DNA of 64,000 nt from Brevibacillus sedimenti. GTDB taxonomy: Bacteria > Bacillota > Bacilli > Brevibacillales > Brevibacillaceae. The stretch lies in the NCBI RefSeq assembly GCF_020923495.1, contig NZ_CP064048.1:2605001-2669000 (forward strand). Reading direction: 5' to 3'. A program made the position numbers and the translations under genes. Positions 50,834 to 59,854 of the stretch are shown one piece after another (position 1 is the stretch's first letter; each line of letters starts with the position of its first letter). Below the pieces are notes generated by a model. The model was not told the DNA's origin. It was given only the letters and a program-made list of their open reading frames with translations, and searched no databases.

Positions 50834-52338
50834 TTACCAGACCAGCACACCGCTTCGGATCAGCTCTTCTGCTTTGGCCATGTCGACGTGCATCTCCCGG
50901 TCTTCCGTCAGGCGCGGAATTTCGCGACGGATGAGCTCATAGGCCCGCTGTGTGCCCTCTCCCAATCGGCCGCTGCCAAACTCGATTGCCTGGGCAGCCG
51001 CCAGGTATTCGATCGCCAGCACCTTGGCCGTATTGGCGACAACGGTGCGCAGTTTGCGCGCAGCTGTCGTGCCCATGCTGACGTGATCCTCCTGGTTGGC
51101 TGAGGAGGGGATCGAGTCGACTGAAGCGGGATGGCACAAGACCTTGTTCTCCGAGACGATCGACGCCGCAGCGTATTGGGTGATCATGAACCCGGAGTGC
51201 AGTCCGCCGTGTTCCGTCAAAAAACCGGGCAGGCCGCTGAGCTGCGGATTGACCAGCCGTTCTGTTCGCCGTTCGGAAATGTTGGCCAACTCGGCGATCG
51301 CAATGGCGAGAAAATCGGCTGCCAGCGCCATGGGCTGACCGTGGAAGTTGCCGCCCGAGATCACCTCTCCGGTGTCGGAGAAGAGGATGGGATTGTCGGT
51401 AACGCTGTTGCATTCCCGTGTGACGGCCGTCCAGACGTATTCCAGTGCGTCGCGCGTCGCTCCGTGGACCTGGGGAATGCAGCGAAGGCTGTACGCGTCC
51501 TGGACGCGCAGTTCGCCCGGAGCGGTTGTTCGTTCGCTGCCGTGCAGGTGAGCCAGCAGCCGGCGCGCTGACTCCTGCTGCCCCGGATGCGGGCGGGTGA
51601 GATGGAGCTGCGGATCAAACGCTTTCGGGATGCCGCGCAGCGCCTCCACGGTCATCGCGGCGATCACCTCGGCGCTCTCCATCAGGATGCGGGCGTCATG
51701 CAGGGCGATGGCGAGCAAGGCTGTCATCGCCTGCGTGCCGTTGATCAGTGCCAATCCTTCCTTGGCCTCCAGGCGGATCGGCTCCAGGCCGGCGGCTTGC
51801 AGTGCCTCAGCGCCGGACAGGCGCTTGCCCTGATATTCCGCTTCTCCCTTGCCCAACATCACCAGAACCATGTGGGCGAGCGGGGCGAGGTCACCGCTGG
51901 CGCCGAGTGATCCCTGTTGGGGGATGATGGGGTGGACGCCACGATTGCACATCTCGACCAACAATTGCAGCGTTTCTTCTCTTATGCCGGAATACCCTTT
52001 GGCCAGCGCGTTGATGCGCAGGGCCATGATCGCCCGGACCACCTCTGCCGGATAGGGCTCCCCCATGGCGCAGGCGTGGCTGACAATCAGGTTTTCCTGC
52101 AGTTGGTGAATGTCCGCGTCGGGAATGACGACGTCGGAAAATTTGCCAAAACCGGTGGTAATGCCGTACACCACGCGACGTTCCCGCACCATGCGGTCCA
52201 CCAGGGAGCGGGAGCGGCGGACCTGTTCTGCCGCTTCGGGGTGAGTTGGATTTTTGCCCCGCAGCGGGCAATGGCTGTCACCTGATCAATCGACAAATGA
52301 TTGCCATCCAGAAAAATGACGGTTTGTTGATTGCTCAT
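50834..52338 (-). pseudogene. hutH: Histidine ammonia-lyase with a -1 frameshift near the N terminus
   Basis: HutH converts histidine to urocanate. ATG at 52338 (RBS AAGGAGG) encodes SNQQTVIFLDG...GAKIQLTP, then the frame is lost. The main frame begins EAAEQVRRSRSLVDRMVRERR and continues to 50834 with the MIO-forming ASG in GSLGASGDLAPL. The frames join if one C is added to a CCCC run on the minus strand (plus GGGG at 52238-52241). The restored protein is about 501 residues, normal for HutH. As written only residues after about 45 are readable. No other hut gene is adjacent. Sequencing error is as likely as a true mutation. Confidence 0.85.
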
Positions 52339-52715
52339 GTTTGTCCTCCTTTTACCAATTAGTGTGTCATGCACATGGTTTTTTCTGCGTTAGCAAAGCA
52401 GAGAACAAAAAGGAAGAGGGGATAGGATGTTTGATCCTATCCCCTCTTTCAGGGTATCTATGCAGTTGGCAAAACGTGCGAGACGCCCGCCTGGCATGCG
52501 TTTCCCTACTTTCTGTCCTCTCGAATATTTAGATGATTTCATCTTTTTTAATTCTACCTGATCGAGACAAGCAGTCAAGGGGGAATCCCGTCACGGCGTT
52601 TGCTCGGCAAAGGCAAAAAACGGGCTCAGCTATATCGGCATAAGTAGGCAGGTGTCGTTTCTCGGAGAGGGTGAATGTCATACCATGTACTGTGCGATTT
52701 TACCAGAAAGGATGT
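52339..52715. other. Intergenic region with one strong hairpin
   Basis: AAGAGGGGATAGGA (52414-52427) pairs with TCCTATCCCCTCTT (52435-52448); on the minus strand CCTTTTTG follows, so it looks like a terminator, but no convincing gene lies before it. CATACCAT at about 52679-52686 resembles a sigma-E -10 for the repeat-protein gene, with no clear -35. Confidence 0.5.
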
Positions 52716-52721
52716 GTGACT

Positions 52722-53468
52722 GTGGAGAAACGACGCAAGATTCCGCCGATGCCTCCGGCGATGCCAATGCCCAAACGGAAGCCGAAGGAAAAGCCGCTGC
52801 CACATATGCCGTCACCGAACATGCCGTCGCCGAACATGCCGTCGCCGAACATGCCGTCGCCAAACATGCCGTCACCGAACATGCCGTCACCGAACATGCC
52901 GTCGCCGAACATGCCGTCACCGAACATGCCGTCGCCAAATATGCCGTCGCCGAACATGCCGTCGCCAAATATGCCGTCGCCGAACATGCCGTCACCGAAC
53001 ATGCCGTCGCCAAATATGCCGTCGCCGAACATGCCGTCGCCAAATATGCCGTCGCCGAACATGCCGTCACCCAATATGCCATCGCCCAACATACCGAGGA
53101 GACCACCGTGTGTTCGGCCCAACTTGCCCTTCAGGCCGCCGAACGTCAGCCCCAATATGCCGCACCCGCCCAGTTCCGAATGGCGCAGGCATGACAGAAG
53201 GAGGGGCAGCGACCGCGATTGGGAAAAATACTATTACCACCAGGAGCGGATGCATCACTACAAGCAAAGATGCGAGCAGTACCGTCATCATCGCCGAAAA
53301 TACGGCAAGTACTACGAACTGTACTCGCACCACAAACGGAGAATGCGCCACTACTACGAACGCTGCATGTATGAGAGCACGGGTTGCAGTTCGTGCGGAT
53401 GCGACTCGTCGTCCTACCGCTCCAGTTCCAGTTGCGGCTGCGGCTGCGGTGGCCGGTGCCGCTCCTAA
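52722..53468 (+). CDS. MPSPN-repeat, Tyr/His-rich cationic protein (coat-like)
   Basis: About 248 residues. A basic, Pro-rich head (EKRRKIPPMPPAMPMPKRKPK) is followed by 19 tandem MPSPN repeats, then a Pro/Arg linker. The C-terminal part is dense in Tyr, His, Arg and Lys (EKYYYHQERMHHYKQRCEQY and KYYELYSHHKRRMRHYYERC) with a Cys/Ser/Gly tail. This recalls crosslinked spore coat or exosporium proteins (CotB/CotG/CotC-like), which is inference. GTG at 52722 is 9 bases after AAAGGA; GTG at 52716 is an alternative. All six frames are open across the repeats, so the frame was chosen from the flanking domains. Confidence 0.75.
   Translation: MEKRRKIPPMPPAMPMPKRKPKEKPLPHMPSPNMPSPNMPSPNMPSPNMPSPNMPSPNMPSPNMPSPNMPSPNMPSPNMPSPNMPSPNMPSPNMPSPNMPSPNMPSPNMPSPNMPSPNMPSPNIPRRPPCVRPNLPFRPPNVSPNMPHPPSSEWRRHDRRRGSDRDWEKYYYHQERMHHYKQRCEQYRHHRRKYGKYYELYSHHKRRMRHYYERCMYESTGCSSCGCDSSSYRSSSSCGCGCGGRCRS
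52806..53090 (+). repeat. 19 tandem 15-bp repeats coding MPSPN
   Basis: Unit ATGCCGTCRCCRAAY repeated 19 times without a length change. Silent third-position changes (TCA/TCG, AAC/AAT) vary between units, so purifying selection on the protein is visible, while unit number can change by slippage. Confidence 0.95.
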
Positions 53469-53485
53469 ACAAATAATACGCAGCG

Positions 53486-53512
53486 ACGCCGTTCCCAGTG
53501 AGCGGCGTTTTT
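53486..53512 (+). terminator. Terminator of the repeat-protein gene
   Basis: ACGCCG (53486-53491) pairs with CGGCGT (53503-53508), then T residues. Confidence 0.65.
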
Positions 53513-53596
53513 GCGTGACGCGCTCCTGCATGAAGCGGTTCGTTTGGGGAAACCTATCTGCCAAACGAATCAACGAATCATCAAAGGAGACTGGAA

Positions 53597-53938
53597 ATGG
53601 AGCACTACTTGTCAGAGCAGTATCGGGAAGGATTGCAGGCGTTTGGACGAATGATGCCCGAAGCGCTGAACGCTTATAACCGGTTTACCAGCGAGTGTTT
53701 TTCCCCTGGCGAGCTGTCGTCAAAGGAGAAGCACCTGATGGCACTCGGCATCTCGCTGTTCGCCGGAAATGAGCACTGCATTGTCTATCACCTGGAAGCG
53801 GCGCTGTCGGAAGGCGCGAGCGAACGAGAAATTACCGAGACTGTGGCAGTGGCAGGGGCGTTCGGTGGGGGGACGACGCTGTCGCACGGCGTCATATTGA
53901 TCCATGAGGTCATGGAAGAAAAAAAGCTCAGCGTGTAG
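53597..53938 (+). CDS. AhpD-like carboxymuconolactone decarboxylase family protein
   Basis: 113 residues of the CMD/AhpD fold. The normal CxxC is reduced to one Cys: the motif reads NEHCIVYHLEAA, keeping the Glu, Cys and His of the redox/proton relay but not the first Cys. A peroxidase-type CxxC cycle is therefore unlikely. ATG follows AAGGAG. Its TAG stop is the first three bases of the repeat-element start (TAGACAAAGT). Confidence 0.82.
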   Translation: MEHYLSEQYREGLQAFGRMMPEALNAYNRFTSECFSPGELSSKEKHLMALGISLFAGNEHCIVYHLEAALSEGASEREITETVAVAGAFGGGTTLSHGVILIHEVMEEKKLSV

Positions 53939-54245
53939 ACAAAGTACGTGGCGCATGGGTGATCGGGACCGCTCGCTCTCTTGACGACCAGCAAAGAAAG
54001 TAGATAGCGTCCGCTTCAAAACGCGACGCGGGCAGGGGGCAAACATCTGGGTATTTCGAGGAAGTGAGACCTGTACCCCCTGTCTTCCCCGCGTCTTTCG
54101 TTTTTCCGCTGGGCAGGTCGTCAAAGGAGCTCGCTTGGTCCATCACTCCATGCCATGTCCTTTTTCTCCACCTTCGGTTGATCGGTGTGCAGGCCTTGCC
54201 AACCTCCATGCAACCTCCACGATAAAAAAGCACGTTGTCTTCAGT
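53935..54245. repeat. Dispersed palindromic repeat, copy B
   Basis: About 280-310 bases beginning GTAGACAAAGT and matching copy A at 42660 over nearly its whole length, at roughly 80% identity by eye. The 3' end runs on to GTTGTCTTCAGTTTGTG, where copy A differs. Internal GACGCGGGC...CCCGCGTC arms make a long hairpin. No supported gene. A GGAGCAGCCC/GGGGCTGCTC hairpin follows at 54256-54280. Confidence 0.85.
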
Positions 54246-54403
54246 TTGTGCGGAGCAGCCCGACAGGGGCTGCTCTGCTTTTATGTAAAAATATGGGATT
54301 GTCTGCTTGGCTCACTTCTCAGGTATAGCCGGTCAAATGGCACGTACAATGTACTAATCGCTGCACAAGCTGTAGAAATGTCGTGCCGAGAGGAGGAATG
54401 GCA
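54246..54403 (+). other. Leader of the amine-utilisation operon
   Basis: No gene. A terminator-like hairpin (about 54256-54280, GGAGCAGCCC / GGGGCTGCTC, then CTTTT) is followed by about 120 bases containing GTACAATGTAC near 54344-54354, a small palindrome that could be an operator. No clear sigma-A promoter is seen. Confidence 0.4.
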
Positions 54404-55861
54404 GTGACGAACGGATTGCAGGATCAGTGGAATCACTGCTGGATCAACGGGGAGAAACACTGCCTGCCGACTGCGCTGGACGTGACGAATCCCGCGACGG
54501 GAGAGATGGTCGGCAGGGTGCCGCTGGGAGGCGAACGAGAAGCGCGGCTGGCCGTCGATGCGGCGGCACAGGCCTTTCCGCAATGGGCTCAGCTTCCAGC
54601 CCAAACGCGCGCCGGTTACCTCATGGAGTGGGCCGAGCGGATCGTCCGGGACCGGGACGTGCTGGCGGAACTGTTGACAGCGGAACAGGGCAAGCCGCTG
54701 GATGAAGCGCGTGACGAGCTCGAAGGTGCCGCTGCGTTTATCCGCTGGTACGCCGAAGAGGGAAAACGCGCATACGGTGAGGTGATTCCCGCCTCCAGAC
54801 ACCAGCAGCGCATCATGGTGCTGCGCCAGCCCGTAGGTGTAGCCGCGCTGATCACGCCGTGGAACTACCCGGCCGCGATGGTGGCGCGCAAAATGGCTCC
54901 GGCGCTCGCGGCGGGATGCACCGCAGTGCTGAAGCCGGCACGGCAGACGCCGTTGATTGCCGTAGCGCTGTTCGATCGTCTGATGGAGACGGGGCTGCCC
55001 GCCGGAGCGGCCAACCTGGTGACGGGCGCGGCCGATGCGATTGGCGGCACGTGGCTGTCTGACTCCCGTGTACGCAAAATTTCGTTTACCGGCTCTACGG
55101 AAGTGGGCAAGCAGTTGATGCGCAGGGCGGCCGACCAGGTCAAGCGGCTTTCGCTGGAACTGGGCGGAAACGCCCCGGTGATCGTCTTTCCCGATGCCGA
55201 TCTGGAGCGGGCAGCCGAAGCCATCGTCGCCAACAAGTTTGAAAATGCCGGACAGATGTGCAACGGGATCAACGTCATTTACGCCCACCAGGAGATCGCA
55301 GACGCGCTGACCGAGCGGATCGTCGCCCGGGTGCGCCATTTGCGGGTGGGGGCGGGGACGGAACCGTGCGTGCAGGTGGGGCCGCTGATCGACGAGAACG
55401 CTGTTCACCGGGCAGAGCAGTTGGTGGCGGACGCCCGTGAAAAAGGCGCGCGCGTCCTGACGGGCGGTTACCGGCTGACGGCGGGGGCGTATGCTCGCGG
55501 CCATTTCTTTGCACCCACCGTGCTGGACGGCGTCACCCGTGCCATGGCCGTCACCCGCGAGGAAATTTTCGGCCCGATTGCCCCCATTGTCCGTTTTGCA
55601 TCAGAGGAAGAGGTGCTCCGCTGGGCCAACGAGACCCCGTACGGGTTGGCAGCGTACGTCTTCACGCGCGATTTGGGCCGCTCCTGGCGGATGAGTGAAG
55701 CGCTGGAGTTTGGCATGGTGGCGGTAAATGGCACGTCGCTCAGCGTTCCGCAGGCGCCGTTCGGCGGGATCAAGGAAAGCGGCGTTGGGCGCGAAGGCGG
55801 GCATCACGGCTTGGCCGAATTCATGGACGTCAAATACGTTGCTTTGACACTGCCTGATTGA
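54404..55861 (+). CDS. Aldehyde dehydrogenase (succinate/aminobutyraldehyde type)
   Basis: 485 residues. FTGSTEVGKQL, LELGGNAPVIV and the catalytic Cys in NAGQMCNGIN are intact. It resembles GabD/PuuC-type enzymes that oxidise semialdehydes or gamma-glutamyl aldehydes. First gene of a five-gene operon with a glutamine-synthetase-like ligase, SDR, mini membrane protein and permease. GTG at 54404 lies 8 bases after GAGGAGGA; ATG at 54398 is only 2 bases from it but could also be used. Confidence 0.87.
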   Translation: MTNGLQDQWNHCWINGEKHCLPTALDVTNPATGEMVGRVPLGGEREARLAVDAAAQAFPQWAQLPAQTRAGYLMEWAERIVRDRDVLAELLTAEQGKPLDEARDELEGAAAFIRWYAEEGKRAYGEVIPASRHQQRIMVLRQPVGVAALITPWNYPAAMVARKMAPALAAGCTAVLKPARQTPLIAVALFDRLMETGLPAGAANLVTGAADAIGGTWLSDSRVRKISFTGSTEVGKQLMRRAADQVKRLSLELGGNAPVIVFPDADLERAAEAIVANKFENAGQMCNGINVIYAHQEIADALTERIVARVRHLRVGAGTEPCVQVGPLIDENAVHRAEQLVADAREKGARVLTGGYRLTAGAYARGHFFAPTVLDGVTRAMAVTREEIFGPIAPIVRFASEEEVLRWANETPYGLAAYVFTRDLGRSWRMSEALEFGMVAVNGTSLSVPQAPFGGIKESGVGREGGHHGLAEFMDVKYVALTLPD

Positions 55862-55907
55862 GAGGGGAAGGTCAACCTGACGATGCCATAGAGAGGAGTG
55901 GGTATCG

Positions 55908-57293
55908 ATGACGGAATCAGCAAGAGGACTGCTGAGCGTGGAAGAATTGGAGCACGCCATGCGCAGAGGCGAGATTGACAATTTGATGATCGCCATCGTC
56001 GACATGCAGGGACGTCTGATGGGAAAGCGGTTGACGGCCGATTACTGCCTGCGCAGCGGTCTGCGCAAAGGGACGCACTTTTGCACCTACCTGTTGGGGA
56101 CCGATATGGAGATGAATACGCCGCCCGGCTACGCGCTGATGAACTGGGAGAGCGGGTATGGCGATTGGCTGGCGATGCCTGACTGGAGCACGCTTAGAAT
56201 CGTGCCCTGGCAGGAGAAGACGGCACTCGTCCTGGCCGACGCAGTGGACGAACAGACCGGCCAGTTGATTCCCATCGCGCCGCGCAGTGTGCTGAAACAG
56301 CAGCTGGAAAAAGCGGCAAAGCTGGGATTCAGGCCGTTCATGGCGAGCGAACTGGAGTTTTACCTGTTCCGGCAGACGTACGAAGAGATTCATCGCGGCG
56401 GGTACGAGGAGCTGCAGCCGGCCGGCCATTACAACGAGGACTACAATCTGCTGCAGGGAACGAGAAATGAACACATTTTACGGAAAATTCGGAATCTGAT
56501 GCTGGCAGCGGGCATTCCCGTCGAATCGTCCAAGGGAGAAGCGTATGTCGGCCAGCACGAGATTAACATCCACTATGCGGATGCGCTGCAGTCGGCCGAC
56601 TGGCACGTGCTGTTCAAGCACGGGGCAAAGGAAATCTGCATCCTGGAAGACTGCGCCGTTACGTTTATGGCCAAACCCCACCACCAGTGGACCGGCTCCA
56701 GCGGCCACCTGCACCTCAGCTTGTGGGATGCAGACGGCAGGTCCAATCTGTTTTTTGATGACCAGAGCCAGCCGTACGGCATGTCGGCGCTGATGCAGCA
56801 TTTCCTCGCCGGAGTGATGGCCCACGTACGGGAGTTTTCGCTTTTCTATGCGTCGACAGTCAACGCATACAAGCGTTATGCCCCGGATAGCTGGGCACCA
56901 GTGCACGCAGTGTGGAGCCGCGACAACCGTACCGCCGGTTTCCGCATCGTGGGTGAGGGCAGCAGCCTGCGGATCGAGTCGCGGATTCCGGGCGCGGACA
57001 TCAACCCGTATCTGGCGTACGCAGCGATGATCGGATCAGGTCTGCTCGGCGTGGAGGAAAGGCTGCCGCTGCCAGGGGAGTGGCGGGGCAACGCCTACTT
57101 GGCCGAGGGCGTTCCGCGGGTGCCGTACTCGCTTTACGAGGCGATGAATTTGTGGCGGGAGAGCGAAGCGGTTCGCCGCGTATTTGGCGAAACGGTTGCC
57201 GAGCACTACTACAACATGGCCCGGGTGGAACAGCAGGCGTTCAACACCGTGGTGACGGCGTGGGAGCGGGCCCGTTATTTCGAACAGGGATGA
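55908..57293 (+). CDS. Glutamine-synthetase-family ligase (gamma-glutamyl-amine type)
   Basis: 461 residues. The GS fold is clear from VDMQGRLMGKRL, ASELEFYLF (metal Glu), GEAYVGQHEINIHYADAL, MAKPHHQWTGSSGHLHLSL and SRIPGADINPYLAYAA. The neighbourhood lacks nitrogen-control genes, so it is probably PuuA/GlnT-like, joining glutamate to an amine such as putrescine or ethanolamine. Dedicated glutamine synthetases keep a stricter active site. ATG follows GAGAGGAGTGG. No gamma-glutamyl hydrolase (PuuD) gene follows here. Confidence 0.85.
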   Translation: MTESARGLLSVEELEHAMRRGEIDNLMIAIVDMQGRLMGKRLTADYCLRSGLRKGTHFCTYLLGTDMEMNTPPGYALMNWESGYGDWLAMPDWSTLRIVPWQEKTALVLADAVDEQTGQLIPIAPRSVLKQQLEKAAKLGFRPFMASELEFYLFRQTYEEIHRGGYEELQPAGHYNEDYNLLQGTRNEHILRKIRNLMLAAGIPVESSKGEAYVGQHEINIHYADALQSADWHVLFKHGAKEICILEDCAVTFMAKPHHQWTGSSGHLHLSLWDADGRSNLFFDDQSQPYGMSALMQHFLAGVMAHVREFSLFYASTVNAYKRYAPDSWAPVHAVWSRDNRTAGFRIVGEGSSLRIESRIPGADINPYLAYAAMIGSGLLGVEERLPLPGEWRGNAYLAEGVPRVPYSLYEAMNLWRESEAVRRVFGETVAEHYYNMARVEQQAFNTVVTAWERARYFEQG

Positions 57294-57306
57294 GGAGGAG
57301 GCAAAT

Positions 57307-58074
57307 ATGCGTTTGCAGGACAAAGTGTGCGTCATCACCGGAGCAGGCAGCGGCATGGGACAAACGGCAGCAGCCATGTTTGCGGCTGAAGGAGCCAAGG
57401 TGGCCGTCTTTGAAATCAGCGAATCGGCTGGCAGAACGACGGTGGAACGGGTACAGGCGGCGGGCGGCGACGCGTCGCTGTTCGTCTGCGATGTGGCTGA
57501 CGAGGAGAGTGTCAAGGCGGCTGTAAACGCCACCCTGGAGCGGTATGGCAGGATTGACGTTCTGTACAACAATGCGGGGATCATGCCTGCGGAGGATCAC
57601 TCCGTCCTGGATACGCCCGTCGAGGTGTGGGACCGCGTGATGGCCGTCAACGTGCGCGGCACGTTTCTGATGTGCAAGCACGTGATTCCGGCGATGATCC
57701 GGCAGGGCAAAGGCTCGATTATCAACATTGCCTCATTTGTGGCCTTCATGGGCTGCAGCGTCCCGCAGGATGCCTACACCGCTTCCAAAGGGGCGGTCGT
57801 TTCGCTGACGCGCTCACTGGCCATCCAATTCCGTCCCAAAGGAGTCCGTGCCAACGCCATCTGTCCCGGTCCGATCGAAACGCCGCTGTTGACCGAATGG
57901 CTGGTAAACGACGAAGAGGCCCGGCGCATCCGTCTGAGCCGGCAGCCGTCCGGCCGTTTCGGCAAACCGGAAGACATCGTTCACTGTGCCGTCTATCTCG
58001 CCTCCGACGAGTCCGACTGGACCAACGGGGCGATTCTGAACGTGGACGGCGGCATCACCTGCAACTACTTTTAA
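57307..58074 (+). CDS. Short-chain dehydrogenase/reductase
   Basis: 255 residues. Cofactor motif TGAGSGMG, NNAG, catalytic Ser/Tyr/Lys in SIINIASF and YTASKGA, and an ICPGPIETP segment place it among classical SDRs. NAD(H) or NADP(H) specificity is not assigned. It follows the ligase gene by 13 bases with GAGGAGGC, so it is cotranscribed. Likely oxidises or reduces an intermediate of amine breakdown (inference). Confidence 0.9.
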   Translation: MRLQDKVCVITGAGSGMGQTAAAMFAAEGAKVAVFEISESAGRTTVERVQAAGGDASLFVCDVADEESVKAAVNATLERYGRIDVLYNNAGIMPAEDHSVLDTPVEVWDRVMAVNVRGTFLMCKHVIPAMIRQGKGSIINIASFVAFMGCSVPQDAYTASKGAVVSLTRSLAIQFRPKGVRANAICPGPIETPLLTEWLVNDEEARRIRLSRQPSGRFGKPEDIVHCAVYLASDESDWTNGAILNVDGGITCNYF

Positions 58075-58127
58075 GCAGCCCGGCTGGTCCGGGACGTTCT
58101 TCATAACGACAGGGGGAGGGAAGCGGG

Positions 58128-58265
58128 ATGCTGCTGCTGGGCCTGGTCCTGTTACTGCTGACAATCGGTGTGGCAGTCGCGATCGGCTACCGCGCCAATG
58201 AAAGCGTTCGCCGGTTTGACGAAAGCCGGCACGAGAGTTTTATCGGTTCCAACCGGAACACCTGA
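58128..58265 (+). CDS. 45-residue single-pass membrane protein
   Basis: ATG at 58128 after AGGGGGAGGG. The product has one N-terminal helix (MLLLGLVLLLLTIGVAVAIG) and a polar, charged tail (ANESVRRFDESRHESF). It sits between SDR and permease in the same operon with 19 bases to the next gene, so it is probably a transporter-associated mini-protein. No family known to me. Confidence 0.75.
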   Translation: MLLLGLVLLLLTIGVAVAIGYRANESVRRFDESRHESFIGSNRNT

Positions 58266-58284
58266 GCGAAAGGAGGAGTCGCGG

Positions 58285-59814
58285 ATGCAACGAGACAAAC
58301 AGCAACAGATTCTGGAGGACAAGAAGGACCTGAACAGGTTCGGATATGCCCAGGAACTGCTGCGTGACATGGGGGGATTCTCCAATTTCGCGATTTCGTT
58401 TTCCATCATCTCGATTCTCACCGGAGCGGTGTCGCTCTACGGCCACGGCCTTACCTACGGCGGGCCGGGCATGATGGGCTTCGGCTGGACGATCGTCGCC
58501 CTGTTCGTCCTGCTGATCGCCGCTTCCATGGCCGAACTGGCCTCCGCCATCCCGACTGCGGGGGCGCTGTACCACTGGGCAGCCATCCTCGCCAACAAGC
58601 GCTGGGGATGGTACACCGCCTGGATCAACCTGATCGGCCAGATCGGGATCGTCGCCGGGATTGACTACTCGTTCGCCCTGTTTGCCGATCCGCTTTTGGC
58701 CGGCACGTTCGGGTATACGTCCACGGAGACGACGACATTGGTGCTGTTTGGGATCACCCTGCTGCTGCACGGCGTGTTCAATCACATCGGGATTCGCCTA
58801 GTGGCCAGGCTGAACGACTTTTCCGCCTGGTACCACATCGGCGTCGTCGTCATTCTGGTAGGCAGCCTGGCCTTCTTCTCCCGGCACGAACTGCAGCCGT
58901 TGGACTATCTGTTCCAGGTGGGGCAGACGTTCTCTGACAAACCGTACGCCCTGGCGTTCCTGATCGGTCTGCTGCAGGCGCAGTGGACATTTACCGGCTA
59001 CGACGCATCCGCCCACACGATCGAGGAAACGATCAACCCGCGGGTTCGCGCCGCCTGGGGCATTTTCAGTTCCGTAGCCTTTTCATTCATCTTCGGATTT
59101 GTGATGCTGGCCTTTGTGACTCTCTCCATCAAGGACGCGGCCGCCGCGAGCGGGGCGGAGAACGCCTTTATCTACGTCATCAGCGAAGCGCTGGGCGGGA
59201 CGTTCGGGACGGCGGTGCTCTGGCTGGTGACGTTTGCGATGTGGTTTTGCGGCCTCTCGTCTGTCACCTCGTTTTCCCGGATGCTGTACGCGTTTTCCCG
59301 CGACAAGGGTATTCCGTGGAGCCGCCATTGGGCACAAATCTCCGTCCGGTACCGCACGCCGGCCAAGGCGATCTGGCTGGTGGTTATCCTGTCCTTTGCC
59401 CTGGCACTTTTCGACTACATTTTGAAACGGATCAATCCGGATACCAGCTACACCACGCTCGCTTTTCTGACCGCGGTGAGCGTCGTCGGTTTGTACGTTG
59501 CCTACGGCATCCCGCTCTACCTGAAACTGCGGGCGGAGGCAAAAGGTCTGTTCCGGCCCGAGCATTACGGCCCGTGGAATCTCGGTACATGGAGCAAGCC
59601 GATTAACGTGATCAGTCTCATCTGGATCGTCTTTATCAGCATCGTAATGGTAATTCCGCCCAATCAAAACGCAGGTTTCGCCTTGATCGGCATGTTCCTG
59701 CTCCTGCTGGTCATGGATCTGGCCTACTATCGCCGTCACTTCCCGGGGCCGCAGGCAGCGCTCGACACGTCGGAGGAGGAGATTAAGCGACAGGAGTCAC
59801 GGTTTGAAAAATGA
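58285..59814 (+). CDS. APC-superfamily amino acid/amine permease
   Basis: 509 residues with about 12 helices. The N terminus GGFSNFAISFSIISILTG and GGPGMMGFGWTIV are typical of the amino-acid/choline transporter family that includes GABA and choline permeases. It would import the operon's amine or amino-acid substrate. ATG at 58285 follows AAAGGAGGAG; the frame further upstream overlaps the mini-protein gene. Confidence 0.9.
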   Translation: MQRDKQQQILEDKKDLNRFGYAQELLRDMGGFSNFAISFSIISILTGAVSLYGHGLTYGGPGMMGFGWTIVALFVLLIAASMAELASAIPTAGALYHWAAILANKRWGWYTAWINLIGQIGIVAGIDYSFALFADPLLAGTFGYTSTETTTLVLFGITLLLHGVFNHIGIRLVARLNDFSAWYHIGVVVILVGSLAFFSRHELQPLDYLFQVGQTFSDKPYALAFLIGLLQAQWTFTGYDASAHTIEETINPRVRAAWGIFSSVAFSFIFGFVMLAFVTLSIKDAAAASGAENAFIYVISEALGGTFGTAVLWLVTFAMWFCGLSSVTSFSRMLYAFSRDKGIPWSRHWAQISVRYRTPAKAIWLVVILSFALALFDYILKRINPDTSYTTLAFLTAVSVVGLYVAYGIPLYLKLRAEAKGLFRPEHYGPWNLGTWSKPINVISLIWIVFISIVMVIPPNQNAGFALIGMFLLLLVMDLAYYRRHFPGPQAALDTSEEEIKRQESRFEK

Positions 59815-59825
59815 GCGGAAACGAC

Positions 59826-59854
59826 CAGCCCTTCCAATCTTGGAGGGGCTGTTT
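59826..59854 (+). terminator. Terminator of the amine operon
   Basis: CAGCCC-TTCCA and TGGAGGGGCTG form a stem followed by TTT; it separates the operon from the SDP-like cluster. Confidence 0.65.

Noticed and set aside
52390-52578. Small minus-strand gene before the hairpin at 52414
   Set aside because: No adequate RBS, and the frame runs through the terminator-like stem.
52806-53090. Possible CRISPR array
   Set aside because: The 15-bp units are directly contiguous with no spacers and code for protein.
52700-53155. A minus-strand frame encoding GDGMF repeats
   Set aside because: Collagen-like look is a by-product of the repeats on the opposite strand; no RBS.
52652-53194. A plus-strand frame encoding HAVAE/HAVTE repeats
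   Set aside because: Same 15-bp repeats read in another frame. It lacks the basic head and Tyr-rich domain, and third-position variation fits the MPSPN frame.
54330-54360. Sigma-54 promoter (TGGCAC) before the amine operon
   Set aside because: TGGCAC is present but the -12 GC element is missing at the required distance.
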